Positions 36,507-48,172 of a stretch of DNA of 64,000 bases are shown here, one piece after another (the first letter of the stretch is position 1; each line of letters begins with the position of its first letter). The position numbers and the translations under genes are program-made. Source of the DNA: Muricea muricata (Eukaryota; Cnidaria; Anthozoa; Malacalcyonacea; Plexauridae). Below the pieces are notes generated by a model. It was not told the DNA's origin. It worked only from the letters and a program-made list of their open reading frames with translations, and searched no databases. The stretch is from NCBI GenBank assembly GCA_963855995.1, contig OY979716.1, positions 28,966,421-29,030,420 of the forward strand, written 5' to 3'.

Positions 36507-36556
36507 CTAAATAAGGGAAGTTTGCAAAACAAAATTGATACTTTTTTGGCATGTGG

Positions 36557-36737
36557 TAAAATGCGGACTGGATTGGACTGGTAAACTACGGACTGGACTC
36601 GATCAGTAAAACGCGGACTGGACTTGATTTATTTAGTAAAACACGGACTGGACTGGATTAGTAAAACGTGGACTGGATTAGTAAAACACAGACTGGACTC
36701 TATTAGTAAAACGCGGATTGGACTCGATTAGTAAATA
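36557..36737. repeat. Minisatellite, ~24-28-bp unit
   Basis: About seven copies of agtaaaacgcggactggact plus a variable cgatt/ggatt tail are present. Copies differ by small substitutions and a short indel. It is intronic in the Plavaka-like gene. Confidence 0.85.
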
Positions 36738-39700
36738 AGATAATGTTGTTTAAATAAAGGCAATACATTGTATAAAAGTCCATTCCAGTTCGCGTTTTAC
36801 TACTTTCTTCCGTCGCTTTTTTTAAACTGTGTCTATTATGCAATAGGCATGTTGCATTGTTTTACTTCTATAATCTTTCCATAAGAATAGAACATTTAGT
36901 CATTTATTGATGTGCACAAGTAAACATTTGAATTTCTAGGATTATTACAACTGCAACCCATAGTATTGGCTGCAGCCTTCAGATAGCGTTCGATTTCAAC
37001 TGGCAATACCAGCTAAAGCAAGTGCGCTAATGAGGCATCCAGAAGAGACAGACATGTACATTAATGAAATGCCACAGGTTAGATTAAGTCAACTTAAAAT
37101 ATAAGAATTCACAGCAAAATATGTCCAAGTATTTGACGCCAATCGTTACTGTACTTGAAGCAAGATATTGCATGCCATAAACTGCAGAATGTAGATTAGA
37201 ATTTCTTTGCTACAGGGAGGCAAGTGGTTGGAAAATGAAGACTTTCAAAGCTCATCAATCTGTTCGAAAGAAACAACATATTACCTCAAAGACATGGTGA
37301 AATTTACATCTCACGGAGATATTTATACAGGGAAACTAACCAAATTCTTTGCTAAGGTACAGTAAATTATTCCTGTTGTACAATAGTTGAGTATATTTTG
37401 TCGATTCAATTAAGGTTGTACTTTTAAAATCCTGGCTATGAACACACAAGGGTGGTAAGTTGTTGCTTGTTTGGACGCACAAACAGAGAAACTTGGTTTT
37501 CAAAGAATACCTCACAGTGACATATAGAACACTGACAACAAAACACATAGTCAATGTAAAGGCAGTTTCTTAAAGGCCTTACCCATCATCCTTTGCGCAC
37601 CCAGAGTTATAAGGTTTATTGTTCAGAAAGGACAACTGTATATAATATTTGTAATGCCATGTATGTTTGCGATTTTTACAATATTTTAACTATATAGGTC
37701 ATTCAAAACCAAACAGAAATTATGACAAAAATCGAATACATGCAAGATGAGGGAGATGGAAGTTATTGCGTTTGTCCAGATGTGATAGTGACTATCAATA
37801 CTTCCAATATCCAGAATAAAGTTGCTCTTCATCATAGTCAAATCAGGCACAAATATGTAAATGAGCAAGCCACAGAAGTATCCAAACAGGTTTGAGCATA
37901 ATTAATAGACTCTAAACTGTAACACACACATATAACCCACCTGCAGTTCCTTATTCTTTGAAATAACGTTTTTGCTACAGGAAGACATTCTTCAATCACA
38001 CATCGACAAGACATTATCTGGTGGGAAAAATCCGTCGTTCACAGTTACGTTGCTCGTCTTTAGCGATAAAACAAGCGGACATACAACAAAGGAGTGGAAT
38101 CGGTTGGAAAGTTTCTCACTGAGTTTGGCGGGTCCTCCCCGAAACGAATTTCGGAAAACCGAAAACATCCACTTTGTTAGCACATCTAATGTTGTACCAT
38201 CTGTTGCACTTGGAGAATCTATTGCCCATGACCTACGAGGTAAAATAAAAAAAAATCAAAAGTAAGCAAGCCTCACAAACAGCTCAAATTAGTTTTGTTT
38301 AAAATTGTAATGAGTTATTCATTTTATCTTAATTTGTTGCAGAACTTGAAGAGGGTAAAATAATGTATGACGCTCACTTTAACAAGACGATTCTGGTAAA
38401 GTCCCCTGTTTTATGCATGTTAGCGGACAATCCACGGGCATCAGAGTTTGAACATCACATGGGGAGCTGTGCAAACAAATTTTGTAGGAAGTGCAATGTA
38501 AGTTCATTTCCAGACTTTCTAAAATGTACTTTAATAAAATGTGTCTATTACACTGCCCTAGATTCGCTTTTTCATTTAATTTTGTTACATGATTTTTTCA
38601 TATGTGCTAGATCATCTCTCATACGCAATCTTATTATTTTAATGTCATAACTCATTCATATGTAAATCATACAGCAGCCAAAAAAGTTCTAAGTAGTCAA
38701 CATGTCTGACGTAATTTATATTATTGCCAAAGACGCACGATTCGTACACATTATCCACGCATAACTTGTGTGATTAAAATACAAAATTGCATAAATATTT
38801 ACTGCAGGCAACACACGCTAATGGAATGCACATTCAAGAAATGCGAACTGATGAATTTGTTCAAGAGAAGATTCAGGAAATAGAAGATTGCCCGTACGTT
38901 AACAAAACTCTCTTACTTTACTTTTTTGAAGACTTACCATGCATAAAAATTAAATTGGTGCTAATGTAAATTTTTGACGATAGATCTGAAAACCAGAAAA
39001 AAAATAAAAGATGTGAGTGTGGAGTAACTGAACAAGGTGGAGCGTTCGACATCCTTAAGAGCTTTCGTGGAAATAAGTAAGCAAATAGGATATCACGTAA
39101 TTAACGTGGCGGCATAACATGATTACTATACATTGCAATGAATGGTATGCATTGGCCCAAGTCGTACCAGGTCTTGTGGGTTACAGGAAATGCAATGATT
39201 TTTTTTAAATGTACAGATTGAGATGCTAGCAGTGAACCCACATATTTGATTTATTGCAAATAAATTATATATACATAGGCGAGTACTTATTTTATACCGC
39301 CTCTTTACTTTTTATTCAGCAAAACCCCTATTGAAATACTCCATACAATACTTCTTGGACCGGTCAAGTATTTGCTGTCTAGCACAATCAAATCCCTATC
39401 CCAACAACTGAAAAACCAGCTCCACGCTAAGATTCAAGCACTTGACATGAGCGCATTTCCAGCACAAATCAGGTAAAACATAACCAGGAACTACGGTTTG
39501 TATGTTAGCAGAGATTATAAATTATGGATGCAAGTTGCTGTCTTCATTCTGCAAGATATTATTCCATCTGAACAACTCTTGGTCTGGGAATTGTTGAGTG
39601 AGGTATTTTAGTCCTTTTTAACATCTATAAATTGCATTCGAGTTACACCCATCATGAGCAATATTGGATAATTTATACACCCTGTCAAACTTTTCTTTCC

Positions 39701-41324
39701 TCTGATCAAGGTCAGTTCAGATTTCAATATTCATTTCAGATATTTGCCTTGGCATATTCAAGTGGTTTTGATAAACGAAATTCAGAAGCGGCAAAGCAGC
39801 TACTTCAGTCATTTGTAAATGCAGTGGCAAAAACGTACCCTGAATTTCTAAAGAAGGCAAAAGTACATCTCCTGCTACATCTTGTAGATTACATTGAAAG
39901 CCTGGGACCAGCAAATGGATTTTGTACTGAAAGGTAAAAACCCTTGCTAATCAAACTTTATGTGTGCAAATTAGAACCACCCATATGGAAATGCTTGCTG
40001 AGGAGGTAATTATAGCAAGTTCATAGCCATGCATTCATTTCGACATGCCAAGTTCTTCATGCGTCATTGCTCACAGTCACTAAAATCTAGAAGGCACCTT
40101 CTGCACCTCCTGCCCCCCTTGGCAAAGGGCAAGGGGGACAACCGCCCCCTTGCCCCCCAGTTTCGGCATCACTGCATGTTTTGTTATTCTTCCAATCTTT
40201 TTGTTTTCTATAACCACCTAGCAATTTTACATAATATCAAAGTGACCGACTGACAGTGAGACTTGAATTTGTTAAAAATACCATTGTAGTATATAATTTT
40301 CTAATATATGCTCACCTTATATATTATACAAATTGCTATAATAATAGATTTGAAGCTTTCAACCATTTTATTAGAGGTCTGAATATCAACAGTAACAGAC
40401 ATGCATCCAGCTTAGATATATGCACAAAATTTGCAAAGATGGAAAAGCTTCGATTTGTGCCAGGAGGAGGAAAATGGGGGGAAGACCATAGGTCAGAGTA
40501 TTTAATACTTAGTACTGTAAAAATTGAATCAGCTAGTTCAATGTACCTTGCATTGTAATTAACTAAAGAAGTTTTTTATAATTATATCATCAGCTTACAT
40601 GCATCAGAATCCATCATAAGGTTGGCACAAGATCCAAAGCTGCAACAATTCTTGGACAATATTCCCACAAAGGAAAGCATGGAAGATAAAGCAATTTATC
40701 AGCCAGGATGTCTAAGAAAAGTAAAAATTAAGTGAGTGTCTAGAACAGCACACAATTGAAGCAGCTGGCCTGCCTCCAATACAGAAGCTACACCTTTCAA
40801 AGCTGTTGTTAGTGAAAAGCAAACTCTGGTCAATTTGGATTCAGCAATTGTACATGTGGATGATGATCATCAGGTACATATGTAGTTTTAATTTACAGAA
40901 CCTTTTGTTACCAGGTGTTTGGAGCAAGTTTTGCTATGTTGTTAATGCCCAATTATTATATATAATATAAACAATATAGCTCACCAAAAGTGAAACAAAA
41001 GGTCCACCAAGTATTCATTCAATCACTTTTTTATCTCAGCATCATCTTGGCATCTTCAAGAAAGGTATCAAGATACAAAATACCAATAGAGAAATTGTGG
41101 CAGTTGAAGAAGTGAAATTTTGTAAGAATGAATTGGGAAACCAAGTCTTGGGAAGTTTTCAGTGCGCCAAGGTTGAAAGAACTGGAAAAGTGAAATTGAT
41201 ATCACCCGAGTATGTTATCAACCAAGCATGTCTCATCCATGATTGTTCCACAGGAAGGTGCTGTTTTGGCGAGAGTGAAACAACTGTCACAATTGAAAAA
41301 GAACCAGTTAAAAAAGTCACATAT

Positions 41325-41466
41325 TGTCGGGAAATGTTGGAAGGAAAGTGGAAGCACGTGTGTAGTGAGAAAGAAACTCGTGAGCGAAGTGTGACCGTGA
41401 GTTATTATTGAATTAAAACTTTAAAAATATATGCGTGAGAGGTTGTTGTGTAAACAATTCGCAACA
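41325..41466 (+). repeat. 5' LTR of BEL/Pao (142 bp)
   Basis: It starts tgtcgggaaatg and ends attcgcaaca (TG...CA ends). It matches 46397-46538 at 140 of 142 positions. Confidence 0.95.
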
Positions 41467-41470
41467 AAAG

Positions 41471-41489
41471 TGGCGACCCCGGCAGGATT
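41471..41489 (+). other. Primer binding site
   Basis: tggcgaccccggcaggatt lies four bases after the 5' LTR. The leading TGG pairs with the CCA end of a tRNA. The tRNA identity was not determined. Confidence 0.7.
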
Positions 41490-41567
41490 GCTTAAAAGCA
41501 ATCCTAAATCTGAGATATTAGTGACGAAAAAAGGCGAAAATAACGAAATCTAAATACGGAAGTAAAT

Positions 41568-42565
41568 ATGGATTTGGCGACATCTCAGAAGAAATTGCAA
41601 GGTAAACTCAAGTTACTGAAGTTATTAAACGAAGATACTCAAAATATAATAGATCAACGTAATTTAGAAGCTATCGAGTGACATTTAAGTACAATGCGAA
41701 ACAAATTAAGCGAAGTACAAGACCTGAAAGTTAGTATTCAAGAGTTAAAATTCGAGGACGGCAAAGATGAGACCGATATACGCACCTGAAGTGCTCAAAT
41801 CAACAAGGATATAAAGCAATTCCAACGGGTTGGTACCGAGTTAAAAGAAATCGTAAAGGAGATGAAACAAGAAGAAGCTGAAAGGGAAGACAGAATTAAA
41901 CAAGAACAAAGAATTAATTTGGAGAAAGAAATCGAGAAGATCAAGTTTGAAGAGAAATTGAACTATGAGAAACCAAGACCTCAAACCCAACCCAAGGGCC
42001 ATCAAAGGTAAAGTTTCCAAAGCTTATTATAACTAAATTTAACAGAACATTTACCTACTGGTTTCGCTTTTGGAACCAGTATGAAGCAGAAATTGACTCT
42101 TCTGACATTAGTCCAGTTTCTAAATTTTTCTACCTGAAAGAGCTAGTTATAACTCCAGTACATGCAAACATTGATGCATTACCTCTGACCACCGAGGGCT
42201 ATGAAAGAGCAAAGCAAATCCTAAAGGCCAAATATGGAAAACCAAGCGAGGTTGTGAACGCCTTCGTTCAGAACATCATGTCCTTACCCCATATCCGCGG
42301 CACAAATCCATCCAAAATACATGAATTTTATGGAAAGTTGGCTTCAAGTGTACAAGCATTAGAGGCTCTAGGGGAGCTAAAAACAGTGTCTGGCTATGCA
42401 CGACTAACACTAGACAAACTTGAAGGAATACGAGCTGACTTAGTGAGAACCGATGATGGCTGGCAAGATTGGGGGTTCACACAGTTATTGGAACAGTTAA
42501 GGAAGTGGACTGAGAGAAACCCATTGGAGAGCAAAGGTGACCAAGACACAGACCGAAATACTTGA
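41568..42565 (+). pseudogene. BEL/Pao gag, broken
   Basis: From the ATG at 41568 a Lys/Glu-rich coiled-coil region runs with two TGA stops (near 41680 and 41790). A frameshift follows near 42010. The DUF1759-like capsid region then runs to the stop at 42563-42565 (motifs TYWFRFWNQYEAEID, LPHIRGTNPSKIHEFY). A CCHC knuckle is encoded at about 42620-42670 in the ORF 42569-42754. No complete Gag can be made from this copy. Confidence 0.75.
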
Positions 42566-42827
42566 CGAATGAATCGGGATCACTTATTTGGTGCCCAACG
42601 ACATGAAGTGAAACCGAAATCCTGCCCGTATTGTGATGGAACCAACCACAAACCAAATGATTGCAAAAAGGTAACTCAAGTGGCAGATCGGAAGAGAATC
42701 TTAGTTACTAAATCGTTGTTTCAATTGACGGCGCCATCACACATCAGTTTGTGATTCCAGCAATAAGTCACCAACAACAGGAGAAGAAGGCAGAGAACGG
42801 ATTCTTGTAGCAACAGGATCGGGAGAG

Positions 42828-45143
42828 GTGGTGTGCCCAGTAGTCGTGGTTCGAGTCAATGGAATCAAATGTCAAGCTCTTCTTGACACTGGAGCTGGCA
42901 GTTCTTACGCTTCATCGGTGCAAAACGTCGTCTTTATGCTGCAAAAGACGAACAGTAGGCCTGCTAAAAAAGAAAACAAGCAAATTGAAATGATGATGGA
43001 GTCTTGCAAAAAAAGAATCGAAATCCACAAAGTGACCATCTGTAGTTTGGGCAACAATTTTAGAATCAATACCGAAGTAACAAAAGTCGACCGGGACAAG
43101 CTATTAACTTTGGAGAATCCACAATATCAACAAAAGATCAATCAGTATGCTCACTTACAAGGAATTTCGATGGATGACGACGACACCAAGTTGGAGCTTC
43201 CTGTTCATTTGATTTTGGGAGCTAGTGAATACGCCCAAATCAAGACCGAAACAAAGCCAAGAGTCGGCCAACCAGGAGAACCAGTTGCTCAGCAAACGAG
43301 ATTTGGGTGGACAGTGATATCCCCTGGTAAAGAGATTGATCTCGGCAGCATCCTCTTTACCCAGACCTCAAATGTGGACTACGAAAACCTTTGTTGGCTT
43401 GATGTATTGGGTCTTAAGGATACACCACCAGGAAGTCAGGAGAATGTCTACGAGGAATTCCAAGAACAACTTACAAGAAGCCCAGAAGGATGGTATCAAA
43501 CAGGACTTCCTTGGAAAGCTTGCCATCCACCCCTACCTAGTAATGAAGCCGGAAGCTTGAAAAGGTTGAATAGTCTTACGAAGCGATTAGAAAGGAATCC
43601 CGAATTATTGCAGAGATATGATGACATCATCAAGGAGCAGTTGCAGGACGGTGTTGTTGAAAGAGTAACTGAAAGTGCAAAGGGCAAACAATTCTATTTA
43701 CCGCATAAACCAGTTGTACGCCAGTCAGCAGAAAGCACGAAAGTACGTATAGTTTTTGATGCAAGTGCCCGTGAGAACGAGAATTCACCATCGCTCAATG
43801 AATGTCTTGAAACTGGTCCGCCATTACAGAACCAGCTATGGCACGTTATGTTAAGAAATAGATTCTACCCTGTGGCGATTGCCGGTGATCTCGTAAAAGC
43901 ATTCCTCCAAGTCAGAATTCAAGAAAACGAGCGCGACGTTATGCGATTTCACTGGTATAAAGATCTAAACGCTAGAGTCATCGAAGTTCTCAGATTCACC
44001 CGTGCCTTGTTTGGCCTGGCTCCATCCCCGTTTCTCTTGGGGGGAGTAATTAAACAGCATCTCGAGAGTTGTCGCGAAAGACACCCAGAGTTGACAGATC
44101 AGATCCTCAATAGTTTATACGTTGACGACCTGATTGGTGGAGGAACAACGACAGCGAAAGCACAGAATTTGAAGGAAACGGCCACAACTGTATTCCAAGA
44201 AGCGAAGTTCAAGCTGCATAAATGGCACTCCAACGAGCCTTCCCTTGAAACTGAGAACGAACCTATTGAGAAAGAACATAGCTGCGCGAAAACACAACTC
44301 GGAGTTAAGGAAGGAGAAACGAAATTGCTTGGTTTGCCTTGGAACAAAACAGACGACCAGATAGCTGTTCAGTTTCAGAAAAGTGACTTTTCAACACCAA
44401 CGAAGCGTGAGGTGCTAAGCAACATTGCGAAGATATATGACCCTCTCGGTGTCGTCTCCCCAATGTCATTGGTTGGCAAGATGTTGCACAGAGAGATTTG
44501 CGATTGTAAAATCCCGTGGGATAAGCAGCTTCCTTCAGATCTAATCGCGAAATGGTTAGTATGGCAGAACAAGTTACCTGACAAAGTAGAGTTCCCGAGA
44601 AGTTTGGTCAATTTCTGCGAAGATATCAACGACATCAAACTACACGCGTTTGGCGATGCCAGCGGCAAGGGCGTCGCAGCAGCTGTGTTTGCAGTTATAG
44701 AGCAACCATCCGGTGTTAGCCATGGTCTAGTGGCTGCGAAATCCCGTCTGGCCAAAGAACAGTTGACAATCCCGAGGCAAGAGCTAGTGTCAGCTCACAT
44801 GGCGTGTAACTTATTGCACAACGTGAAACAAGCTTTAAAAGGATTTCCTGTTAGTGATGTCTATGGTTGGCTCGACAGTACCACAGCCTTACATTGGTTG
44901 AAAAGAGGGGGCGAGTATAAGCAGTTCATTCGGAATCGTGTGAAAAAGATTCTGGAAAAGGCATATATCCAATGGAGATATGTAAATACTAAAGAAAACC
45001 CAGCAGATTTGGGTAGCAGAGGCGGTAAAGTCGACGAATCAACGCAGTTATGGCTGAAGGGTCCTGAGTGGCTGTCTAAACAAGACGTTTGGCCTGACGA
45101 CATCACCACAGTGTCAACAGTTGAGCGATCGGATACACGATGA
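42828..45143 (+). CDS. BEL/Pao pol: protease, reverse transcriptase, RNase H
   Basis: This is a 771-codon open frame. The aspartic protease motif LLDTGAG is near residue 19. The reverse transcriptase has VRIVFDAS, a GDLVKAF block, and the catalytic YVDD near residue 430. An A17-like linker (LLGLPWNKTDD) follows, and RNase H has GDASGKG near residue 608 and STTALHWL later. The frame ends soon after RNase H. The following 100-200 residues that normally lead into the integrase zinc domain are absent, indicating an internal deletion near 45121. Coding sequence here is visibly more GC-rich than its surroundings. Confidence 0.85.
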   Translation: MVCPVVVVRVNGIKCQALLDTGAGSSYASSVQNVVFMLQKTNSRPAKKENKQIEMMMESCKKRIEIHKVTICSLGNNFRINTEVTKVDRDKLLTLENPQYQQKINQYAHLQGISMDDDDTKLELPVHLILGASEYAQIKTETKPRVGQPGEPVAQQTRFGWTVISPGKEIDLGSILFTQTSNVDYENLCWLDVLGLKDTPPGSQENVYEEFQEQLTRSPEGWYQTGLPWKACHPPLPSNEAGSLKRLNSLTKRLERNPELLQRYDDIIKEQLQDGVVERVTESAKGKQFYLPHKPVVRQSAESTKVRIVFDASARENENSPSLNECLETGPPLQNQLWHVMLRNRFYPVAIAGDLVKAFLQVRIQENERDVMRFHWYKDLNARVIEVLRFTRALFGLAPSPFLLGGVIKQHLESCRERHPELTDQILNSLYVDDLIGGGTTTAKAQNLKETATTVFQEAKFKLHKWHSNEPSLETENEPIEKEHSCAKTQLGVKEGETKLLGLPWNKTDDQIAVQFQKSDFSTPTKREVLSNIAKIYDPLGVVSPMSLVGKMLHREICDCKIPWDKQLPSDLIAKWLVWQNKLPDKVEFPRSLVNFCEDINDIKLHAFGDASGKGVAAAVFAVIEQPSGVSHGLVAAKSRLAKEQLTIPRQELVSAHMACNLLHNVKQALKGFPVSDVYGWLDSTTALHWLKRGGEYKQFIRNRVKKILEKAYIQWRYVNTKENPADLGSRGGKVDESTQLWLKGPEWLSKQDVWPDDITTVSTVERSDTR

Positions 45144-45873
45144 GCAAGATACGGGAGACGTATTGATACCGCGATTACGACGGCTTGTGAAGAAAGTGAT
45201 TCATAAATGCAACCGGTGCAAACGATTTCAAGTGAAACCTTTGCCTAGTCCACCAGTCGGGAATCTACCGAAAGACAGGACCAGTGGAGAAGTACCGTTT
45301 CAGACAATCGGTGTAGACTATGCTGGTCCGATCAAATACCGTCACAAGAGGTTAGAGAAGAAAGCCTACATATTACTCTATTCCTGCAGTTTGACTAGAG
45401 CTGTATATTTAGACTTGTTGCCAGATCTTAGCACAGAGGAGTTCATTCGAAGTTTTAAACGCCTAGTAGCCAGAAGAGGAAGACCCAGGAAAGTATACTC
45501 GGACAATGTGAAAACTTTCGTTGCCGCAGAAAAATGGGTCAAAAATGTTATGAAAGATGAAAAACTGCAACACTGGCTTTCACGCAACGACATAAAGTGG
45601 CAGTTCAACCTAAGCCGTGCCCCTTGGTGGGGCGGGCAATTTGAACGTATGATCGGTCTTGTGAAACAAGCCTTTTACAAGACGGTTGGAAAAGGAAATC
45701 TCAAGTGGAATGAGCTAGAGGAAATCATCATCGATATTGAAACCACGATAAATTCGCGTCCCTTATGCTACGTCGAAGATGACATCGAACTTCCCTTGTT
45801 AACACCAAATGTCATGTTGTTTGGACAACCCAACGTAATTCCACAACAAGATCTGAGCGCGATTCAAGATTGA
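45144..45873 (+). pseudogene. BEL/Pao integrase, N-terminally truncated
   Basis: The open frame overlapping the pol end (45121-45873) retains the CxxC half of the HHCC zinc site (HKCNRCKRF) but not the preceding His pair. The catalytic core is visible: Asp in GVDYAGP, Asp in YSDN, and Glu in GGQFERM about 47 residues later. A TGA at 45871-45873 separates it from the C-terminal domain. Confidence 0.8.
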
Positions 45874-46281
45874 CAACTGCGCAAAAGAGCAAAATATCTA
45901 CGCAAATGCAAGGATGCTCTGTGGTCAAGGTGGTCATCTGAGTACGTCAAATCTCTAAGAGAGCGACATAATATGAAGCACAATCGTAGAGAAATGTTGT
46001 TAAAACCTGGAGATGTCGTGTTGATCAAAGGTGGAGATAAAGTCGTACGAGGTGCAAAATTGCGAGCAGGAAAGTCCACTCTAGAAAGACCGGCGCACCA
46101 CTTGTTCCCGTTGGAACTTTCATGCGACATCCTGCAAACTATCCCACAAGCGTCAAAGGAAGGAGCAAAGTTGGACGCAAGGGCTGCAGAGTTCCGTCCA
46201 AGACGGAAAGCGGCCGAAGCGGCGAGAGGACTGTTGAAAACAATTGCGGAAGCTGAACTTCAGGACAATGATAAAGATTAA
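45874..46281 (+). pseudogene. BEL/Pao integrase C-terminal (DUF5641-like) domain
   Basis: It continues in frame after the TGA, with REMLLKPGDVVLIKGG and a later PLELSCD. The domain usually ends BEL/Pao polyproteins. It stops at 46279-46281. Confidence 0.7.
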
Positions 46282-46385
46282 CAATTTAGCCCAACATTGA
46301 GCATAAACTGAAACTAAATGCAATTTAACAGCTAATTAGATATATTTACTTTGTTGTTACAATATTTGCAAGGTTATCTTGCAAA

Positions 46386-46396
46386 TAGGGGGAGAG
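46386..46396 (+). other. Polypurine tract
   Basis: agggggagag immediately precedes the 3' LTR; it is the plus-strand primer site. Confidence 0.8.
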
Positions 46397-46538
46397 TGTC
46401 GGGAAATGTTGGAAGGAAAGTGGAAGCACGTGTGTAGTGAGAAAGAAACTCGTGAGCGAAGTGTGATCGTGAGTTATTATTGAATTAAAACTTTAAAAAT
46501 ATATGCGTGAGAGGTTGTTGTGTTAACAATTCGCAACA
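46397..46538 (+). repeat. 3' LTR of BEL/Pao (142 bp)
   Basis: It is identical to the 5' LTR except a C/T and an A/T difference. The Plavaka-like coding sequence resumes directly after it. Confidence 0.95.
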
Positions 46539-46629
46539 GTATAACTTTGTCCATAACACCAATCACCCTTATTACCTCATGAACAAGTTTTACCTTGGAG
46601 AATCCCTTAAATACTTTTATATTTCATAG

Positions 46630-47437
46630 ATCTAATTTAGTTTATATCCCACAATATTTAATTAAAGACGCTGCCCACTCCGTGCTGCGCATCAGTTCTG
46701 CTAATAAATTTCAGATTTTTTAAACTTTTTTGTATTGAAACTCTAAATATTATATTCATTTATGAACATAGGAAACCAGAACAGTGGCTAACAGTGTCAG
46801 TTATTTCATATTTCTCGAATACAGCATCTCAAAATCTAAACAAAGCGCTTGTTTACATTATGGAGTGGACAGCATCTTTAAAATAATAATATATCTTGCT
46901 CAGCAACTGCTTATTGCTAATCCATCCTGAATTATTTAAATCATAATTTATAGAGGTTGCATTGTTCAGTATTTTGTTCAGATCAGATCCCCCAAGTACA
47001 AAAAATTCAATCTTTATTGGATATTCCTAAGTTACATTTTGAACATCAAATCATGGCAGTTCGTTTCTTAGGGCAAATTTATTTACTACAACCAATAACA
47101 AATATTTAAAATACTTTGTATTATTCATTTTACTGTACATGCAACCTCTCTCACAAAGGCCAAATAAACTCTTTTAATAGATTTTGTATTTGCACATAAA
47201 TGCATAATTTGTACATCATTTATAATTTGAATATAAAAACTAAGGCCACGACAAGCTACCTGTTATAAAGTGTACTTAGAATTATTATGGTCTTACCTAT
47301 GTATTTACTTCTGTAATTTGTATATTGTATAATAATACATACTGTAGCTTTCATATTTTGGTCCGTGAAATAAAAATATTGGAACAAACAAAATTTGTGT
47401 GTCTTCCCCCCCCCCCCCCGGGAATATCACGTTGATT
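46630..47437. other. Non-coding 3' region of the two-gene element
   Basis: No gene was seen. A run of 13 C residues lies at 47407-47419. Confidence 0.45.
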
Positions 47438-48172
47438 CATAGGCGGCTCAATTCAGTGTGTAGTTTCATATAGAGATCAGTGCGCACATAAACACACTTC
47501 GTAGTTTCTTAAATATAATTCCCTAAGGTTGGCAACTAAATCAATTACGAACATACACCCCCCATGAAATAAAGCATAAATACACAAAGAAAACGTAACG
47601 AATTCCAAAAAAAAACAAGACCAGTGTGTGGCTGGATAAATTTGCTACCCTTGTGGTGAGTTTCTGTTTTGAAAACCACTTAAAAACGTTGTATACGGGT
47701 CAAAATTTTTAATGTTTTGTTAAATTTTACGGCTGTAACTATGCGGGATGCTCTCATCCTGCTACTGGAAAGAGTTTTAAATGACGAATCCCTGCAGCGA
47801 TTGGCTTAACTATGAATTTTTAACGTTAAAACTTTGACAAGCCAATCGCTGCACGGATTCGTCATTTAAAACTCTTTCCAGTAGCAGGATGAGGGCATCC
47901 CGCATAGTTACAGACGAGAAATCGGCAAAATACCTTTATATTTCGTGCAAATACGGTCCGTTTAAAGCCGTGTTTTGACAAGAAAAGTTGCTAACAGGTT
48001 TGTAAAATTATTCTAGTTTATATTTGTGTTGTTTTTAAAGCTGTTTTCTTTCTGGTTTTGATAAACTACGGATTTATTTCATGCCTTAGGAAATTAACTA
48101 TATAAACTACGAAGTGTGTTTCGTGCGCACTGATCTCTATATGAAAGTACACACTGAATTGGGCCGCCTATG
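47438..48172. mobile_element. 735-bp fold-back element, 7-bp TSD
   Basis: The ends cataggcggc / gccgcctatg continue as ~95-bp inverted repeats (47438-47530 versus 48080-48172). The flanks gttgatt at 47431-47437 and 48173-48179 are a perfect 7-bp TSD. Inside is a second, near-perfect ~75-bp inverted repeat (47733-47807 with 47839-47913) around a 31-bp loop. The insertion lies within the right palindrome array: array-type sequence (atatcac-ttgatt) is on both sides. Confidence 0.8.

Larger units (their letters stand above)
41325..46538 (+). mobile_element. BEL/Pao LTR retrotransposon, young but defective
   Basis: The element has two 142-bp LTRs, a PBS, gag, protease-RT-RNase H, integrase, a DUF5641-like C-terminus and a PPT. 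The LTRs differ at only 2 of 142 positions, implying recent insertion. The order protease-RT-RNase H-integrase and the Peptidase_A17/DUF1758-type blocks place it in BEL/Pao. It interrupts the final exon of the Plavaka-like gene; the flanks atat (41321-41324) and gtat (46539-46542) look like an imperfect 4-bp TSD. Several stops, a frameshift in gag and loss of the integrase N-terminus make it non-autonomous. Confidence 0.9.
33875..46629 (+). pseudogene. Plavaka/KDZ-like transposase, ~15 exons, split by BEL/Pao
   Basis: The N-terminal exon (33875-~34190) has a U1-type C2H2 finger, CDICALNFESWERFSVHLTS..H, and two in-frame stops. Later exons: 34360-34472, 36940-37077, 37216-37356, 37698-37889, 37981-38239, 38343-38497, 38808-38893, 38984-39076, 39320-39602, 39740-39933, 40348-40491, 40594-40731, 40785-40873, and 41040-41324 continuing after the retrotransposon to 46629. 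Diagnostic blocks are ENIHFVSTSNVVPSVAL, LADNPRASEFEHHMGSCANK then FCRKCN, TPIEILHTILLGPVKYLL, KVHLLLHLVDYIESLGPANG, and RFEAFNHFIRGLNINSNRHA. These match the core of fungal Plavaka and related KDZ-like transposases. A TAA at 39474-39476 is a further lesion. The transposase is presumably nuclear and acts on the palindrome arrays. Confidence 0.65.

Noticed and set aside
41097-41411. 104-codon ORF as a complete small gene
   Set aside because: Its last ~28 codons are retrotransposon LTR; it is a truncated exon of the Plavaka-like gene.
44375-45109. Minus-strand ORFs across the retrotransposon pol
   Set aside because: They are shadows of the 771-codon pol frame and have no motifs.
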